Part shown: piece by piece, positions 47,505-60,053 of the stretch | How the letters are laid out: each line of letters begins with the position of its first letter | Position numbering within the stretch: the first letter of the stretch is position 1 | NCBI GenBank assembly: GCA_009761415.1 | Contig: QUOL01000005.1 | Coordinates: forward strand, 1,922,001 to 1,986,000 | DNA from: Sarcomyxa edulis | Taxonomy: Eukaryota > Basidiomycota > Agaricomycetes > Agaricales > Mycenaceae | Direction of reading: 5' to 3' | Length of the DNA: 64,000 nt | Made by a program: the position numbers and the translations under genes | The notes under the pieces: generated by a model | Database searches by the model: none | What the model saw: the letters and a program-made list of their open reading frames with translations, nothing else | Told to the model about the DNA's origin: nothing

Positions 47505-49898
47505 CTATCTAAGAGGCACAATGAAGATCAGTATAAAATATGGGGGAGAGGACAGAAATGCACCCGACTTGAAAAAAGGAAGTGCCATGATTTGGATCAT
47601 GATGCTCATTCTCTCTGCGTCCTCGTCTTCGTATGTTTCTTGCGGGCTTTCATCAAACCCTTTCACACCCATGTCTCTCATCAATTTTGAAAAAGCTCCT
47701 ATACACTTACTGCTACCCAAGGCGTGAACCGCCGTGTCGTACTCCAGCACAGTTAGGTTCATCACTACCCGCGATGTTTCGCCCATCGGTAGATAGATGC
47801 GGGTGATGACCGTTGTCACAAAAGAGCTGCTCATTTTCGTAGCCGAAGACACGATATAATTCCATTCTTCGTTTATATTATCATCAATGATGGGGGACGG
47901 CGGCGGAAAATTGGCGGCGGGGCAGACCGTCACTGTAGGGGGAAAAGTGGAGTATTGGATCTGTAGAACTTGCATGACTCCGCGAGTTATGTGATGTACA
48001 CCGTCACTCATGTCGTTCAGATGTCTCTTCACATCGTTGGATATGATTATGTTTGAGAATCGAATATCCCGGCTCGAGAGTGGAAAGGATTTTCCAGCTG
48101 TAAGGTAATTGATAAGCGAAGAGTTTGTGTGAGGTATTTCATGTGTCTCACCTTGTCTCCAAGCTACCGTATCCGTGCAGAATTTCTTGTGGCCGCCAAA
48201 AACCCAATCGTCTTTTTGACACGCTTTGCTGCAGTATCGATGCTCAGAGCAAGCAGAACAGATCATGAAACTGTTAGTAGAATCAATATTCGCACACTGT
48301 AGAGCTTAGTGGTGGCATGATGCAGAGAGGAATGACAGAACAGAAACACACCTTCGGGTTACTACACATTTGGAGATGCACTGGCACCTTCCAATTTTGT
48401 ATGACTTCAGCCTTCAATTTTGTACGTTCTTCAACAAGACTTTTGAAAGTACTCCAAACGTTCCAGAAAGGGCCGACCTTCGGAACATGAGCCTCAAGAT
48501 CAAGAGTAGCGACCTTCTTCAAGGATCTTTCGACAGACTTGAGAATCGACGCATAGACAAGATAAATGGGCAGTATATGCCGGAGAAGTATAAGGCTCGG
48601 ATGACTGTCCGAATCGACTTTATTGAGCCATGGACCAAGTTTGAGTAGTGTCAGCAGGATATCAGCTTCGAGAATTTGAGCGACCCAATCCATTCCGTTT
48701 GTCAAACATGTGCATATATCCAGATAACTGAGACAAGAATGCATAACCTCCACCAAATAGTCAGAATCTCTGGAGAGAGTGAAAGGAAGGATGGCGAGGG
48801 CGTGGGTAACAATGCGAGGTGCGTTTTGAGAAAGTAGAGCGTGCGCAATGGGTAGATGAGCCGTCATAAGACCAGTCAAAAGTTCCACGGTGCGTTTGAG
48901 GACAATATGATCGACAGGCTTTCGAGATATGGCGCGACGGAGGTTTTTGAGCGCTGACGACGCCACTGTAGCAACGCTACCACCCATAGGAGTAATAACT
49001 GCCTGTAGCCAGTCGATATCGTCTGCAGTTTCAAGAGCCTGGAGATATAAGCCGAGAGTCAATGGTATGATGCCGTTCCGGAGTCTGACTTTCGGTTTCC
49101 AGGGATCGAAATCAGGATCCTTGGCTTCTAGATACCACATCCTCGCTAGCATCGTGGCGATACCTGTGTGCGATGACACGGAGATGCTACTGAGGTTGTC
49201 CAGTGTAAGGCTGAAAAGACCAGTCACGACAGTGTTCAGTATTGAGAGTCGGGAATAGATGTCGTTATTCTTGTCCTCGATGTAGAGTGCTAGATATTGG
49301 ATCCATTTCCAAAGATGAGTCGGCCACAACCGCGTCCAAGTGTGCACTATTTCTTCCCAGTGAGAACTATGACGTTGATGAGTCCAAAGCTTGGGTATCA
49401 AATCGAGGAAATATGCGACATGGACAAGGCTGAGTGGGGAATCAAGAGAAGTTGATGAAGGAATTCGAGCGACGTATAGTTGGAGATAAAAAAACGAAAG
49501 TATGCATTGCAAATGGGGCTGTGGTTGTTCCAAAGCCATCCTGAAGAGATCCGTGAGTGCAGAAACACTCTTATCTGTCTTTTGACTCGCTGTATTGATT
49601 AGAGCCTTCCAGTCGCGGAAAAACGTTGCAAGGCCACATAAGTCTTCGAAAATAGTATGGACGTCAATCGTAGACTATCTACCTTGATTCTTTGGAGAGG
49701 CAGGTCGACGTCGGACATTTTGATAGACGGATACAGCGTCAAAGCGGTGTGCGTGAAAGAGGGTTTTCCAGGTTTCGTCAAGGATAAAAAGACGGTCGCT
49801 TCCGAGTCGACGCGTCGACGGCTTGAGACTCCATCATGATGCTACCTTCAATTTTGCATACTTACCATAGCATCGTCCACTGTTCTCAGTATCCTCAT
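47505..49898 (-). CDS. MYND-type zinc-finger protein, intact family member
   Basis: Start proposed at 49898 (MRILRTVDDAM). It is joined over a 44-nt intron to PSTRRLGSDRLFILDETWK and over a second intron to STIDVHTIFEDLCGLATFF. Both joins keep the frame, but the 5' end remains a hand model. A helical repeat-like region of about 450 residues follows (HTWTRLWPTHLWKWIQYL, MWYLEAKDPDFDPW, ITPMGGSVATVASS). The MYND finger is CSNPK/CANIDSTNSFMICSAC...RYCSKACQKDDW, ending GGHKKFC. After an intron, AGKSFPLSSRDIRFSN and VITRIYLPMGETSR follow. MYND fingers bind proline-rich partner peptides; such proteins are expanded in Agaricomycetes and mostly uncharacterised. It is about 230 bp from the first oxygenase gene, divergent. 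Confidence 0.82.
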
Positions 49899-50125
49899 CT
49901 CTGGTCCGATTTGTGTTCTTGTCGACTATGGAGCTCAATTATATCCTTCATTCATATCCAGCCCGAACGCATGTGTATGAAATAATGGCTAAAATTCCAC
50001 CACATCTGATTCGAATCGCGTCATGCCAGTTTTTGGGATACTAATAGTTCGGTGGGTATACAGCGTTCCAAGTTTGACCGTTTCGATACACTGTGTAGCT
50101 TATCCCGAAGTCAACTTCCCCACCG

Positions 50126-51771
50126 ATGCCTAGTCTAATACAACCACAACCTCCCCACTATGAGCCCGCTCCCCAGACAAAAGAGAAATGTACGTTTGCT
50201 TTCTTCTCGTTCAATGTTAGCTTTGACCGTCATTATTCGATAGTGGACTATGCCGATTTGACTATAATCGACTTAGCGAAAGCAAACACCGCACAAGGTC
50301 GCGCAGAACTTGCAGTCTCTGTGCGGGATGCAATGACTACCCAGGGCTTTTTCTATGTGATCAACCACGGATATGAGCCGGATCAGGTGAGTCATGCTAC
50401 TTCTACAGTCTTGTTGGTCGGACTTGACAGATTCTACCTAGACAAGTCGAATTTTTGATATCGCAGACGTACCATTCGCTCAAGTGAGCTCTGAAGAGAA
50501 GAACACTTATGTAGCAACGATGAAGCAGACAGGATCTTATCAAGGTACATCTTTCCCCGAAGTCACCTTTCCACGCTCCTGACCATATATGCATATCACA
50601 GGATATAAGCCTAGGCAATACTGGGTAATTCATATATCATGCGTCGTTCTATCCCTTCTCATTTTCTGCATCTGCAGCACATCGACGGCGGTGTCCATGA
50701 CCAGTTAGAACATTACAACAGTACGCTCATATTGCTAAAAGTAACGGGCATTTCCCTCATCTTCCCCTCAGTCAACCGTGATGTCAACAAACGTCAGCAT
50801 CCCTTGCCCTTGAGGCCTTTTCTGCCCCAGATCCGTGCCTTTGCGCGGCACAATCACGAGAAAATTCTCCATCCCATCTTACGGTGCGCTGGTATTCGCT
50901 TGCCGTACCTTATGATCTTCTGAATACCTGAGACAGGTTATTGGCCCTGGGACTTGAACTTCCTGAGGATACGTTGGTCAATATGCACGGATTTACCGCT
51001 GTTGGAGAAACATACGGTAGCTCGATCTCCTAGACATCGCGAGCGCAAACTGACTCACTTGATCCTCAGTCAGATTCATGAAATAGTATGTTGTATTTCA
51101 GCGTAACGCCCCCGTCGTTGATATATTCAACTCAAACAACGACAGTTATCCGCGTTCCGAGGAAGAAGAAGTCAAGACCAAAAATGTTTGGCTCAAAGGC
51201 CACACAGGTACATCCTGACTATTCGTTTCGGTGCTATGTCACTTTCTGATCAGGTTCCAGACTTTGGGTCAGTGACGATATTGTGGAGTCAACCTGTTGC
51301 TGCACTTCAGATCCTGTCGCCTGATGGGAAGTGGCGATGGATCAAACACATCGATAATGCTCTTGTGAGTTATACCCAAATATCAACGTCTTCCGCGAAC
51401 AATCTAATACATCGTGACTTCAGGTCATCAACGCGGGCGACGCCCTTGAATTCCTTTCAGGCGGATTTTACCGCGCGACAATCCATCGCGTGATACAGCC
51501 TCCCCCGGATCAGCAAAACTACACTAGGCTCGGGGTGTTCTATTTCTGCATGACGGACGACGATGTCAAACTCGTTCCTCTCAAGGATAGTCCAGTCCTG
51601 CAACGGGTTGGAATTATTCGTCGTTGCGAAGATGCGGTGGCTCCAACTATGGAAGCCTGGAGGAAGGGCAGGACCTCAGCTTACGGGCAGAGCGAGCTGA
51701 AGCCGAGTAATCAAACCAATGGGGTGGAAGAAGAAGTCATTGACGGCGTAGTTGTCAAACACTATAACTGA
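50126..51771 (+). CDS. 2OG-Fe(II) oxygenase, tandem copy 1
   Basis: An isopenicillin-N-synthase-like 2-oxoglutarate/Fe(II)-dependent dioxygenase. The DIOX_N part reads DYADLTIIDLAKANTAQGR, then AMTTQGFFYVINHG. After several short exons comes the catalytic jelly roll: RFMKYYPRSEEEE, VWLKGHTDFGSVTILWSQP (HxD iron ligands), LQILSPDGKWRWIKH, NAGDALEFLSGG, TIHRVIQP (distal His) and RLGVFYF (Arg for 2OG binding). It ends VVVKHYN. All metal ligands are intact. The start MPSLIQPQPPHYEPAP is set by the first exon, which ends at a GTACGT donor. First of three copies in a row on this strand with the same exon pattern. Substrate unknown. Confidence 0.92.
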
Positions 51772-52317
51772 GCAAGTACGTGAGCATACCGAAAAGCCTT
51801 CTTGCATATTACATGGAGGTCTAATCGTTCCCACAGATTTGTATCCGTATTTCAACTATGAAAACATGCTTTCATGATTCGGAAGTCTTATCGTTGTATC
51901 GACATTGGATGTGCTATGTTCTTCAAATTCGGCTGTCCAAAACTTTTCCACGATGTGGCCCGTGTCCCGAAGCTTCGAAGCCTCGAAAGACTTCTGTGAT
52001 ATTGTACAATCATCGCTAGATCATGGGCGCGCTTATCTTCGTTCACTGACTCTTATCTTCTTCTTGGTGTTCCCTTAGACTGCATGAGAATATCCCTGAG
52101 CTCTCGCGGGGTCAGTTTTTTTTTGATTTGTCTGCGAATTCGTTCTAATACGTTCCACCTGATAGGGGTCAGCTGCAGAGCAGTTCTTACTGTGTCCGCC
52201 AATTCATTATCTAGACGAAAGAAATCCGGTTGGCATGCTTCCCTGAGGATAGTATTTAACGGAATCCACTCTTATCTTCCTTGAGCACTTGTCTCTATCT
52301 TCTCTACCTCCAGAACA
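51772..52317. other. Intergenic region between oxygenase copies 1 and 2
   Basis: About 550 bp. No gene seen. It contains the 3' end of copy 1 and the promoter of copy 2; no good TATA box. Confidence 0.4.
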
Positions 52318-53989
52318 ATGGCCAGCGCTATATTCCGTCAAATCTATGAACTACTCTTTTCGCAGCGAGCGCCCTTGTTCGTGGACCCTCCTGCGTATAC
52401 TCCTCCCTCTTCTTCCAAAGAGGATTGTGCGTATAAACCCTTCTACCATAATAGTCTTCTCACTACTGCATTCTGAAGTGGAATATGCCGATCTTTCGTT
52501 TATTGATCTTTCGAAAGCAAGTACGGCGGAGGGCCGTGCCGAACTTGCAGCTCAGATCTGCCAGGCCATGACCACCCAAGGGTTTTTCTATGTCATCAAT
52601 CACGGTTATTCTCAAGAACAGGTGATTTAACAATCACACGTCTTTGGGTATCGTGACTATATTCATCTACCCACACAGACGAACCGTATTTTCAGCATCG
52701 CAAACCTTACTTTTGACAATGTCAGCGATGAAGAGAAGAAGGCCTATACCGGTGACTCGGTCAAAGACGGTGCATACCACGGATATAAGGTCCGCCGGGA
52801 GTGGGTCAGTATATTCTCCACTTCCCTTTGTTTGAAACCTATATGACTGACGTGCTCATAGCGCATCGAAGAAGGTGTTTACGACGAGATCGACCACTAC
52901 AATGGTATCTATTAAAATCCTTCCGACGCGTACTGTCTCATCATGACGATAACATACAGTGCATCGCCATGTAAACAGTCGTGGTCATCCTCAAGCTCTG
53001 CGCCCTTATCTCGATGAAGTCGAAGCGTTCATTCGTCACAATCACTTCAACATACTTTTCCCTATTTTAAGGTGAGGCCGCCGGCCAGTTTGTTTACATC
53101 TCAAATTTAGCGCAAACATTATTGTACAGGCTTCTAGCAATTGGTCTCGAGCTACCGGAAGAGACTTTGGTCGAACAGCACCAATTCGAGGCCCCTGGTC
53201 ACACGTCCAGTGTGTTACTTCTTGTTAGCTTGCTCGAAACAATACTCACCAGAAACCGTTATAAATATTCACAGCAAGGTTCATGAAATAGTGAGAGCGA
53301 CAAAACCCTATCCGCTTTTTTCGTATCTTTTTTCTAACTCACGGGACATATCCTGTACAGTTATCCGCGGTCTCCCGACGACGAGGCGAAAGCCAAGAAC
53401 GTATGGCTCAAGGGCCACACTGACATGTACACGTCTTGTTGCTTGGCTTTTCGATAATTCCGCCGACCTCTGTTTTATACAGCGGAAGCGTCACTATCTT
53501 ATGGAGTCAGCCCATTGGAGGATTGCAAATTTTGTCTCCAGATGGGAAATGGCGATGGATTAGGCACGTCGACAACGCACTTGTATGTGCCCAGAGTTCT
53601 GCCATCCAGATTTAGTTATCCTTGCTAATCATGGACGTCAGGTGATCAATGCCGGGGATGCTCTTGACTTCCTATGTGGAGGGTTCTATAAACCTACCAT
53701 TCATCGGGTAATACAACCCCCAGCTGACCAACGAAATTGTCCACGGCTCGGAGTATTTTACTTCTCCATGCCCAACGATAGCACCAAATTGGTTCCGTAC
53801 GCAGAGGCGAGTCCCGTGTTGCAAAGAGTAGGTGTCCGTCGGCTTTGTGAGGACAAGGACGCCCCCACTATGTTGGAGTGGCGTAAAGGTAGGACGGTTT
53901 CGTATGGCCGAGCACAATTGAAGGCTGGGAAGGAGCAAGATGTCGAGGAAGAAGAAATCAAGGGGGTCATCGTCAAGCACTATAACTGA
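52318..53989 (+). CDS. 2OG-Fe(II) oxygenase, tandem copy 2
   Basis: Same family and exon plan as its neighbours. The N-terminus differs (MASAIFRQIYELLFSQRAP), then EYADLSFIDLSKASTAEGR and AMTTQGFFYVINHGY. The iron site is KGHTDIGSVTILWSQP, split by an intron inside the HTDI codons, and TIHRVIQP. The 2OG-binding Arg is in RLGVFYFS. RFMKYYPRSPDDEAKAKNVW precedes the iron site. It ends GVIVKHYN. The leader has a slightly hydrophobic start, but I do not see a clean signal peptide. No stops or frameshifts; appears functional. Duplication from a shared ancestor with copies 1 and 3 is clear from the conserved intron positions. Confidence 0.92.
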
Positions 53990-54460
53990 GCTAAAATCGC
54001 GAGGTCTGTCTTCCCCTTCCACTCGCGACTATTCCCCTGCTCACTCTTGAGCTCAGATATGATTGAGCGTTAACTAGAGTGTAAATATGTTTGTGTAACA
54101 ATCGTGAATTCAAGACTGCTTGTTGGAGAGATAAGAAACTGACTATTGCGTTGAGACGATTGCTTATTTATTGCGGACAGAATCTCACGGAAACGGAAGC
54201 CTGGACTATCGGAACGTGTCTTGAACTCGGTGGGTCTAGTTGTAGTTGGACACGGGCGAGCAAATTTGACACTAAGAATGTGTTCTCACTCAGGCTGCCT
54301 TGATCCTGGGACAAAGCTCGACGACTAACATGGAATTGCCATCCCGAGAGCGAAGATCCGCCAAAAATTAGTATAAGACAGACCCTTGATCTTTCAAGCT
54401 CGCGATAGTGTCGACCCACAGATCCCCATCCGTACACAATTCAGTGCACTTGCGATAAAG
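53990..54460. other. Intergenic region between oxygenase copies 2 and 3
   Basis: About 470 bp; no gene seen. Confidence 0.4.
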
Positions 54461-56085
54461 ATGGCCCCAGCAATTCATAAAGATTCCTCCATCGACACAT
54501 CGACATATGACCCGCCGAACTACATCGCACCGTCCCAAACCAAGGCACAGTGTACGTCCGACCGTCTTCTCATTTTAAGTGGAAGATGTTCAAACTGTAA
54601 CATTGCTAGTGGATTATGCTGAGCTTGCAGTGATTGACCTCTCGAAGACTGACACCGCAAAAGGCCGTGCGGAACTCGCCACCCAGGTCTGCAACGCTAT
54701 GACTACTCAAGGATTTTTCTATGTTATCAACCACGGCTACACCAAAGTTCAGGTGACGCTCTTTGCTCTCATATGATTCTCCCATGTCCCATCCTTTCAT
54801 TCAACCAGACAGAACGCATATTCGGCATCGCGAATCTCACTTTTGACGGCGTTACCTCCGAGGAGAAATTGGTCTATACCGGAAACACGGCAGAACTAGG
54901 TACATATCAGGGCTATAAGGATCGTCAATATTGGGTCAGCTTGATTCTGGTCTTGACACTTATTTGCATGCTCTCATGACTCTCTGCAGTTAATCGAACC
55001 TGGAGTCTATGATCAAATAGAACACTACAACCGTGCGTATTCATGTCTCGAGCTTCGGACTGTGAGACCAGAAATATCTTCCCCACAGTGCACCGGAACG
55101 TTCTCAAAGACAAGCATCCGATACCGTTGCGCCCATATCTTTCGGAGATAGCTGCCTTCGCCCGTCATAATCACTTCAACATAGTTCACCCTATTTTGAG
55201 GCACGTTTCGTGACTGTATTCGCTATCTATCTTCTGGAATGAATGATACCTTGCTCTAGACTTCTTGCACTTGGCCTTGAGATGCCCGAAGATACTCTCG
55301 TCGATCAACATGTCTTCGATGCACCTGGGGAGACTTCTGGTACGTACTCGTCTGTACACTTAGAGACGCTGATGGTGGACGGTCGTTGCAGTGAGATTCA
55401 TGAAATAGGGAGTGACATTTACTCGTCAAGCCTGCGCGGGTGGCATGACTGAATTGTCGCTACAGTTACCCTCGCTCTGAAGACGAGGAAATGAAGACCA
55501 AGAATGTTTGGCTCAAAGGACATACCGGTGTGTACGCCCTCTTGCGTCTTGTAACAACTCGGTAAATTCACGCTACCATAGATTTCGGCAGCGTCACCGT
55601 CCTATGGTCGCAGCCTGTAGGTGGCTTGCAGATCCTCTCATTTGACGGCAAGTGGCGATGGATCAGACACATCGATAATGCACTTGTTCGTGTCGTAACT
55701 TTTGGAATCATACTTCTACATGCTCAAGATATTGTTCGTGCAGGTCATAAACGCCGGAGACGCCCTCGAATTCCTGTCTGGGGGATTCTACAAACCTACT
55801 ATCCACCGAGTCATCCAGCCGCCGGCCGATCAGCGAAATTGCTGCCGTTTAGGGGTCTTCTACTTCTGTGGACCAGATCGTGATGTCAAGTTGATACCTC
55901 ACGAATCAAGCCCTCTTCTGAAGAGGCTCGGCGTTCGTAGACTGTGCGACGACAAAGATGCCCCTACTATGGATGAGTGGCGGAAAGGAAGGACAATATC
56001 TTACGGCCGAGTTGAGCTGACGATGAAGGAGACAGGTGTGGAGGAAGAGATTATACACGGTCTGGTTGTGAAGCACTACAACTGA
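54461..56085 (+). CDS. 2OG-Fe(II) oxygenase, tandem copy 3
   Basis: Start MAPAIHKDSSIDTSTYDPP, then DYAELAVIDLSKTDTAKGR and AMTTQGFFYVINHGY. Catalytic part: RFMKYYPRSEDEEMKTKNVW, LKGHTDFGSVTVLWSQP, LQILSFDGKWRWIRH, NAGDALEFLSGG, TIHRVIQPPADQRNC and RLGVFYFC. It ends GLVVKHYN. Iron and 2OG ligands are complete. An upstream in-frame ATG at 54386 would add 25 residues; 54461 is preferred because it matches the start region of copy 1. The gene converges on the DUF3712 gene with only 154 bp between stop codons, so the 3' UTRs may overlap. Confidence 0.92.
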
Positions 56086-56239
56086 CGACTTCCGTAGTCT
56101 TGTCATGTACAATATCAATATGGAAAACAACATCGTAAGCGCGTCACCATCGATGAAATGGGGAGAATACAGGAATTGTACAGTATAAACGATAGCAGTG
56201 CGATGTCCGTCAGTCAATATGTCAAAAGTGTTAGAGCCC

Positions 56240-58226
56240 TCAGAGAAGATCCGCGACATTGTCCATGAGCAAGCTGTTCTTCCCTACTCTCACACTTCCT
56301 CGGAAAGGAAGACCACTAAGCTCCATCTCAGTACCCGCTCCACCAGGAAGTGGTAGACCGTGGATATCCACACCAACAGCAGCAGTACCTTGTATACCTG
56401 CCAATGCTCCCTTTCCAAATATAACCTATACACAGATAAGACCCCCAAAATTATCTGTGAAATTGAGAGATACTCACTTTGCCTACGAAATCACTGAACT
56501 CCTTTTGCCGTCCTGGTAACACTTCTAGAGGAACCTCTACAATCTTAGCCGTGACGATATACGCTGAACCTTCTCCTCCCTGCGAATCATCGGACATGCT
56601 TTCTGCAGGGAGCCAGTCACTTGGTCTAAGATGTCCAAAAGCCCGTTCAGGAAGAGGGTCCGGAAGATGAGACGGTGGAGGTAAAATAGTCTTTTTCAGA
56701 GAAGTCGCATCCGGCCAATCGTCTGGGACTTCACCGTCGAAAACAAGGACATCAGGGAAGACGCGGTTGACGTCTAGTCCAACATTCATACCCGCAGGAA
56801 GAACAACACGGGCGAATACCGTCCCACTTGCAAGGAACGTACGACCTACGGGGATGATTTTCATATCGCGTATGGTGACGTCCCGCAGAATTTGGGGTTT
56901 GGGATCAGGAGCCGGGAATAAAGTATCTACAGATAGGCCTGGAATCATGGGAGTGGTTATGATGATTGGGTTGGATTGGGCAGACAAGTATCGGGTCAAG
57001 AATGTCGATAGGGTGTTCGTGGATGTAGACGGTAGAGGTAAGACGGTGCCGGAGATGAAGAGAGTGATGTTTGGGTGCGTTAAGGAGAAGGGCTGAGTAC
57101 GAACAGAGGCCACAGGAACGGGTGCGTCAAGGGCACTGTCGCCGAGGAGAGAGATGACAAAGGGTATTGATGGAGAAGTAAAATTTATCGTGGTCGGGGC
57201 AGGGTCTATGATTGTGGCGCGGGCCCTCAGGAAAAGGCTATTAGATTCCGTAGATATACTGAAGTCCTGCAATGTGACCAGTTGAGAAATTTGGGGAAAC
57301 GGGGTTTTGGGTCCTGGAGCTGGTATACCCGGAATGGGAGGAACTAAACGCGATTCAGTCAAAAGAGCTTGTACGGATGAACGGCGAGACTTACTTTGAA
57401 TGTGGAGCAGAGTTTTTATGTTTGACCGCTGAGCCTGAAGATTTCGTCGCCAGCTGTTCTCGTAAAGAGAGCCTCCGTGTACAGCAACTTCACCGACCAT
57501 GGCTTGAACGCTGATGGTCCCGTCCTGCCAAGATTCCTTCATAAATTGAACAAGGTCCGAAGTGTGATGAGTTGGGTGAATTAATAAAGGGGTCGATATG
57601 TTGGTTAACCAGGACGTGTCTTGAGGTGGGTTCGTAGTCAGTGGCAGCTCCAGTGGTGAGGTCTCCACAGTCGCCAGAATGATTGAAGGATTTCTTCCAG
57701 ACGTTATGGTGATAGTACTGAGATTAACAGAGACTCTGTCAAGCCGACCAACACCCCATCTTCCCATCGACTTCCAACTCTCTCGCCAAAATCCATCATC
57801 TCCGTCGGTATTCAACCCCACGAGCGCTCCAGCATCCAACCCTATTTGCCCATCAACTTTGACCCTTATTCCTCCATCCCAGTCGACACTTAGAACGTCA
57901 ATATGATCCGGTCCTCTGTAAACGAGTGCCTTGTTCAAGACATCATCTGGAGAGACGTCTGAGGCCTGCGCAGCGTACGACCAAGCGAGCAGGGCTATGA
58001 TTACGAGAGCTATGATGCAGAAGCATAGCGAAAGGAGGAAAACACGGGCAAGTTTGGACCAGAGCCTACGTCGACCGAGGAGGGCAGCCGGAGAGTCATC
58101 GGGAGGAGAGAAAGATTGGGAAGGGCTCGCGAGAAGGGGTGTTCGCTCCGTCGATTCGAGAGCTCTTCCCTTGCCTTTATCTATATGAGGAGTTGGCTGC
58201 TCCTCAGAGGGTATGGTGTAGCTCAT
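56240..58226 (-). CDS. DUF3712-domain membrane protein
   Basis: A nearly intron-free gene of about 650 residues. One intron near the 3' end joins SDFVGK to VIFGKGALAGIQGTAAVG, and the protein ends KNSLLMDNVADLL. The N-terminal cytosolic tail is acidic/Ser-rich (TERTPLLASPSQSFSPP) and contains a dileucine-like TPLL, common in vacuole- or endosome-sorted proteins. One membrane helix follows (VFLLSLCFCIIALVIIALLAW). The large lumenal part has repeated LEA-like beta domains of the DUF3712 type (PF12505), for example TLQDFSISTESNSLFLRARA and ILRDVTIRDMKIIPVG. This is a type II membrane protein. Biochemical role unknown; a vacuolar location is inferred from the sorting-like motif. Confidence 0.85.
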
Positions 58227-59029
58227 TGGTATTCTCCTGTCTCATAGATAAGATGTTGAATCTTGGGCGATGGGTAGAAATGAGAGAAACGTTTGCGGCC
58301 TTGAGGCGAGGCAGCGGACATTCAAATCGGGCACACTCTTCAAGTGAACATCAACAACCAAATCGAGAATCACCGACTCAACACCAGTGGCATCTACGAG
58401 TCCAGGACCCTCATTGTTGCTGGCACTCATGTAACTGGACGGTCTCTCCATTACAAAGCGGAGACAACAGATCGAAACTATCCGAGTCCTTAATGTGCTT
58501 TACCATCGAAAACAGGCTACAGCTTGGCCAATGCTCGCGGGTGACGGGTTATGCAAAGCGACGGCACTATTGTTCTCAGTATAGGGATTTGATGCTAGAC
58601 ATGTGCTTCTGTGATAATGGTGATGAACCACATGGTTGCCGAATTCGTACGATGCAGCCACTCTCAATTTGTGAGTGATCTATACATGTTCCACTGCTTG
58701 AAAGTTGATCAGCGAAGATACACTTAGCCTAAGTAAGAAATACTTCAATAAAATCTTTGGGACGACCAAGGTACCTGCCTGGACGTAAGAAGTTCTACCT
58801 GCGCCGCCGGTCCACTGGCAGTCCCATTGCGCTTGGACGTCTTGCTCGTGGCTGAGCCACTAATGATTGGTTCCCTTTGTCCAAATCAGTCTTGAAGCGC
58901 ATCGTCGTGTTTGCTAATTTCGGAAATAGACAAAGCGATGGCGCACATATAAAGCTCAAGAAAGTTAAGGATTTCTCTCCAATAAACCACTCACACCTAC
59001 TCTCGCCACCACCACCACCACCCTCCTCC
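58227..59029. other. Intergenic region with a TATA box near its right end
   Basis: About 800 bp between divergent genes; no supported gene. A TATAAAG box at 58948-58954 lies 76 bp before the start at 59030, and a (CCA)n/(CACCAC) stretch (59007-59021) forms the likely 5' UTR. Confidence 0.5.
58948..58954 (+). promoter_or_regulatory. TATA box of the small hypothetical gene
   Basis: TATAAAG placed 76 bp upstream of ATG 59030. Supported by position and consensus only. Confidence 0.5.
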
Positions 59030-59736
59030 ATGCCTCAGAACAAAGCTATCAAGACCGAGGTAATGTTCCTTCTCATTCTGCCCTCTAGCCGCCGCTCAAT
59101 TAGCTTTATGTTAGACCATTGCAGTCGAACCCTCGGTCAAGATCGAATTTTCTGAGCCACAATTGCTTTGCAGTATCAGGCACATCAGTCTCCTCACCCA
59201 ATCTCGCGACCGGTGCACGCGGGGCATTCGCTTATCACCACTCAACGAGGGTATCTCTGTGCTTACGCCTTCAAGACCGGAACAACCTGATTTTCCCTTC
59301 TGGGTCGGCAACGAGCAGTCTGAAAACAAGGATAAAGGCACCATCGTATTTGATGTCAGTACATCTGCTTCCGATGAGCTCCACCGTTTGACAATGCTTA
59401 CATTTTACTGTTGCTCCACTTCAGTTACTTGGGTACCCGAGAGTTGAAGCGACTATCCCGTTCATGATCAAAGATTGGCCCATCACTCGGGAGGCTCTCC
59501 TCTACACAGTCTGTGAGATGGTTTGCCGGTATTTAGTGAGAAGGCCTTTCTCTACTTCTGTGTCGAACTTGACTGATGCCCTTCTTTCGTAGTACGAATA
59601 CGAATATACGATAGGACAAAATGGCCGTCGCATCGGGGAGCAAGACGGTGATGTCAGACTGAAGGATGTATACATCCACGCTCTCGCAGCTTTCGACAAC
59701 AACGTCTGGAGGCCCTTGCTATCGTACACTCCCTGA
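59030..59736 (+). CDS. Small conserved hypothetical protein
   Basis: Four exons give about 175 residues. Exon 1 (MPQNKAIKTE) joins at the TTAG acceptor near 59115 to TIAVEPSVKIEFSEPQLL. The other candidate acceptors, just downstream, give frames that stop. Later parts read GIRLSPLNEGISVLTPSRP and, over an intron, GTIVFD/LLGYPRVEATIPFMI, then KDWPITREALLYTVCEMVC and YEYEYTIGQNGRR. The end, DVYIHALAAFDNNVWRPLL, has a regular helical look. No signal peptide or membrane segment. I do not recognise a family; a basidiomycete-restricted gene is likely. Confidence 0.65.
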
Positions 59737-60053
59737 TCCTTCCCAAAGGATTTGATTTCATGGCCCATGTACCGAAAAAACTCATTGTTGCAGTCTTCCG
59801 TTTGCCATTGTTCTTGTAGACTCTATATCAGCTGGTCCAATTATCATCCACTTCAATCAAACCTGAAACATAGGGAAGCATTTTTCACCTGGAAGTGAGT
59901 TTGCGATAAGGCTCGACACTATTGAGGACTTGTGGAACCTTGTGGACCGGACTTTGGTCCAGAGGTTCGAGCCACACAATCCGTCGTCACATGTGACAAA
60001 GTCACCAACCTCCCCGGGCTCGCCGTCTTCGACTCTTCGACTCTCAGTTCATC
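59737..60053. other. Intergenic region without a recognised gene
   Basis: 317 bp between two co-oriented genes; only the 3' end of one and the promoter of the next are expected. Confidence 0.4.

Noticed and set aside
58139..58678. Plus-strand frame of 179 codons in the 58 kb spacer
   Set aside because: Starts inside the antisense of the DUF3712 gene; no domain, no splice support.
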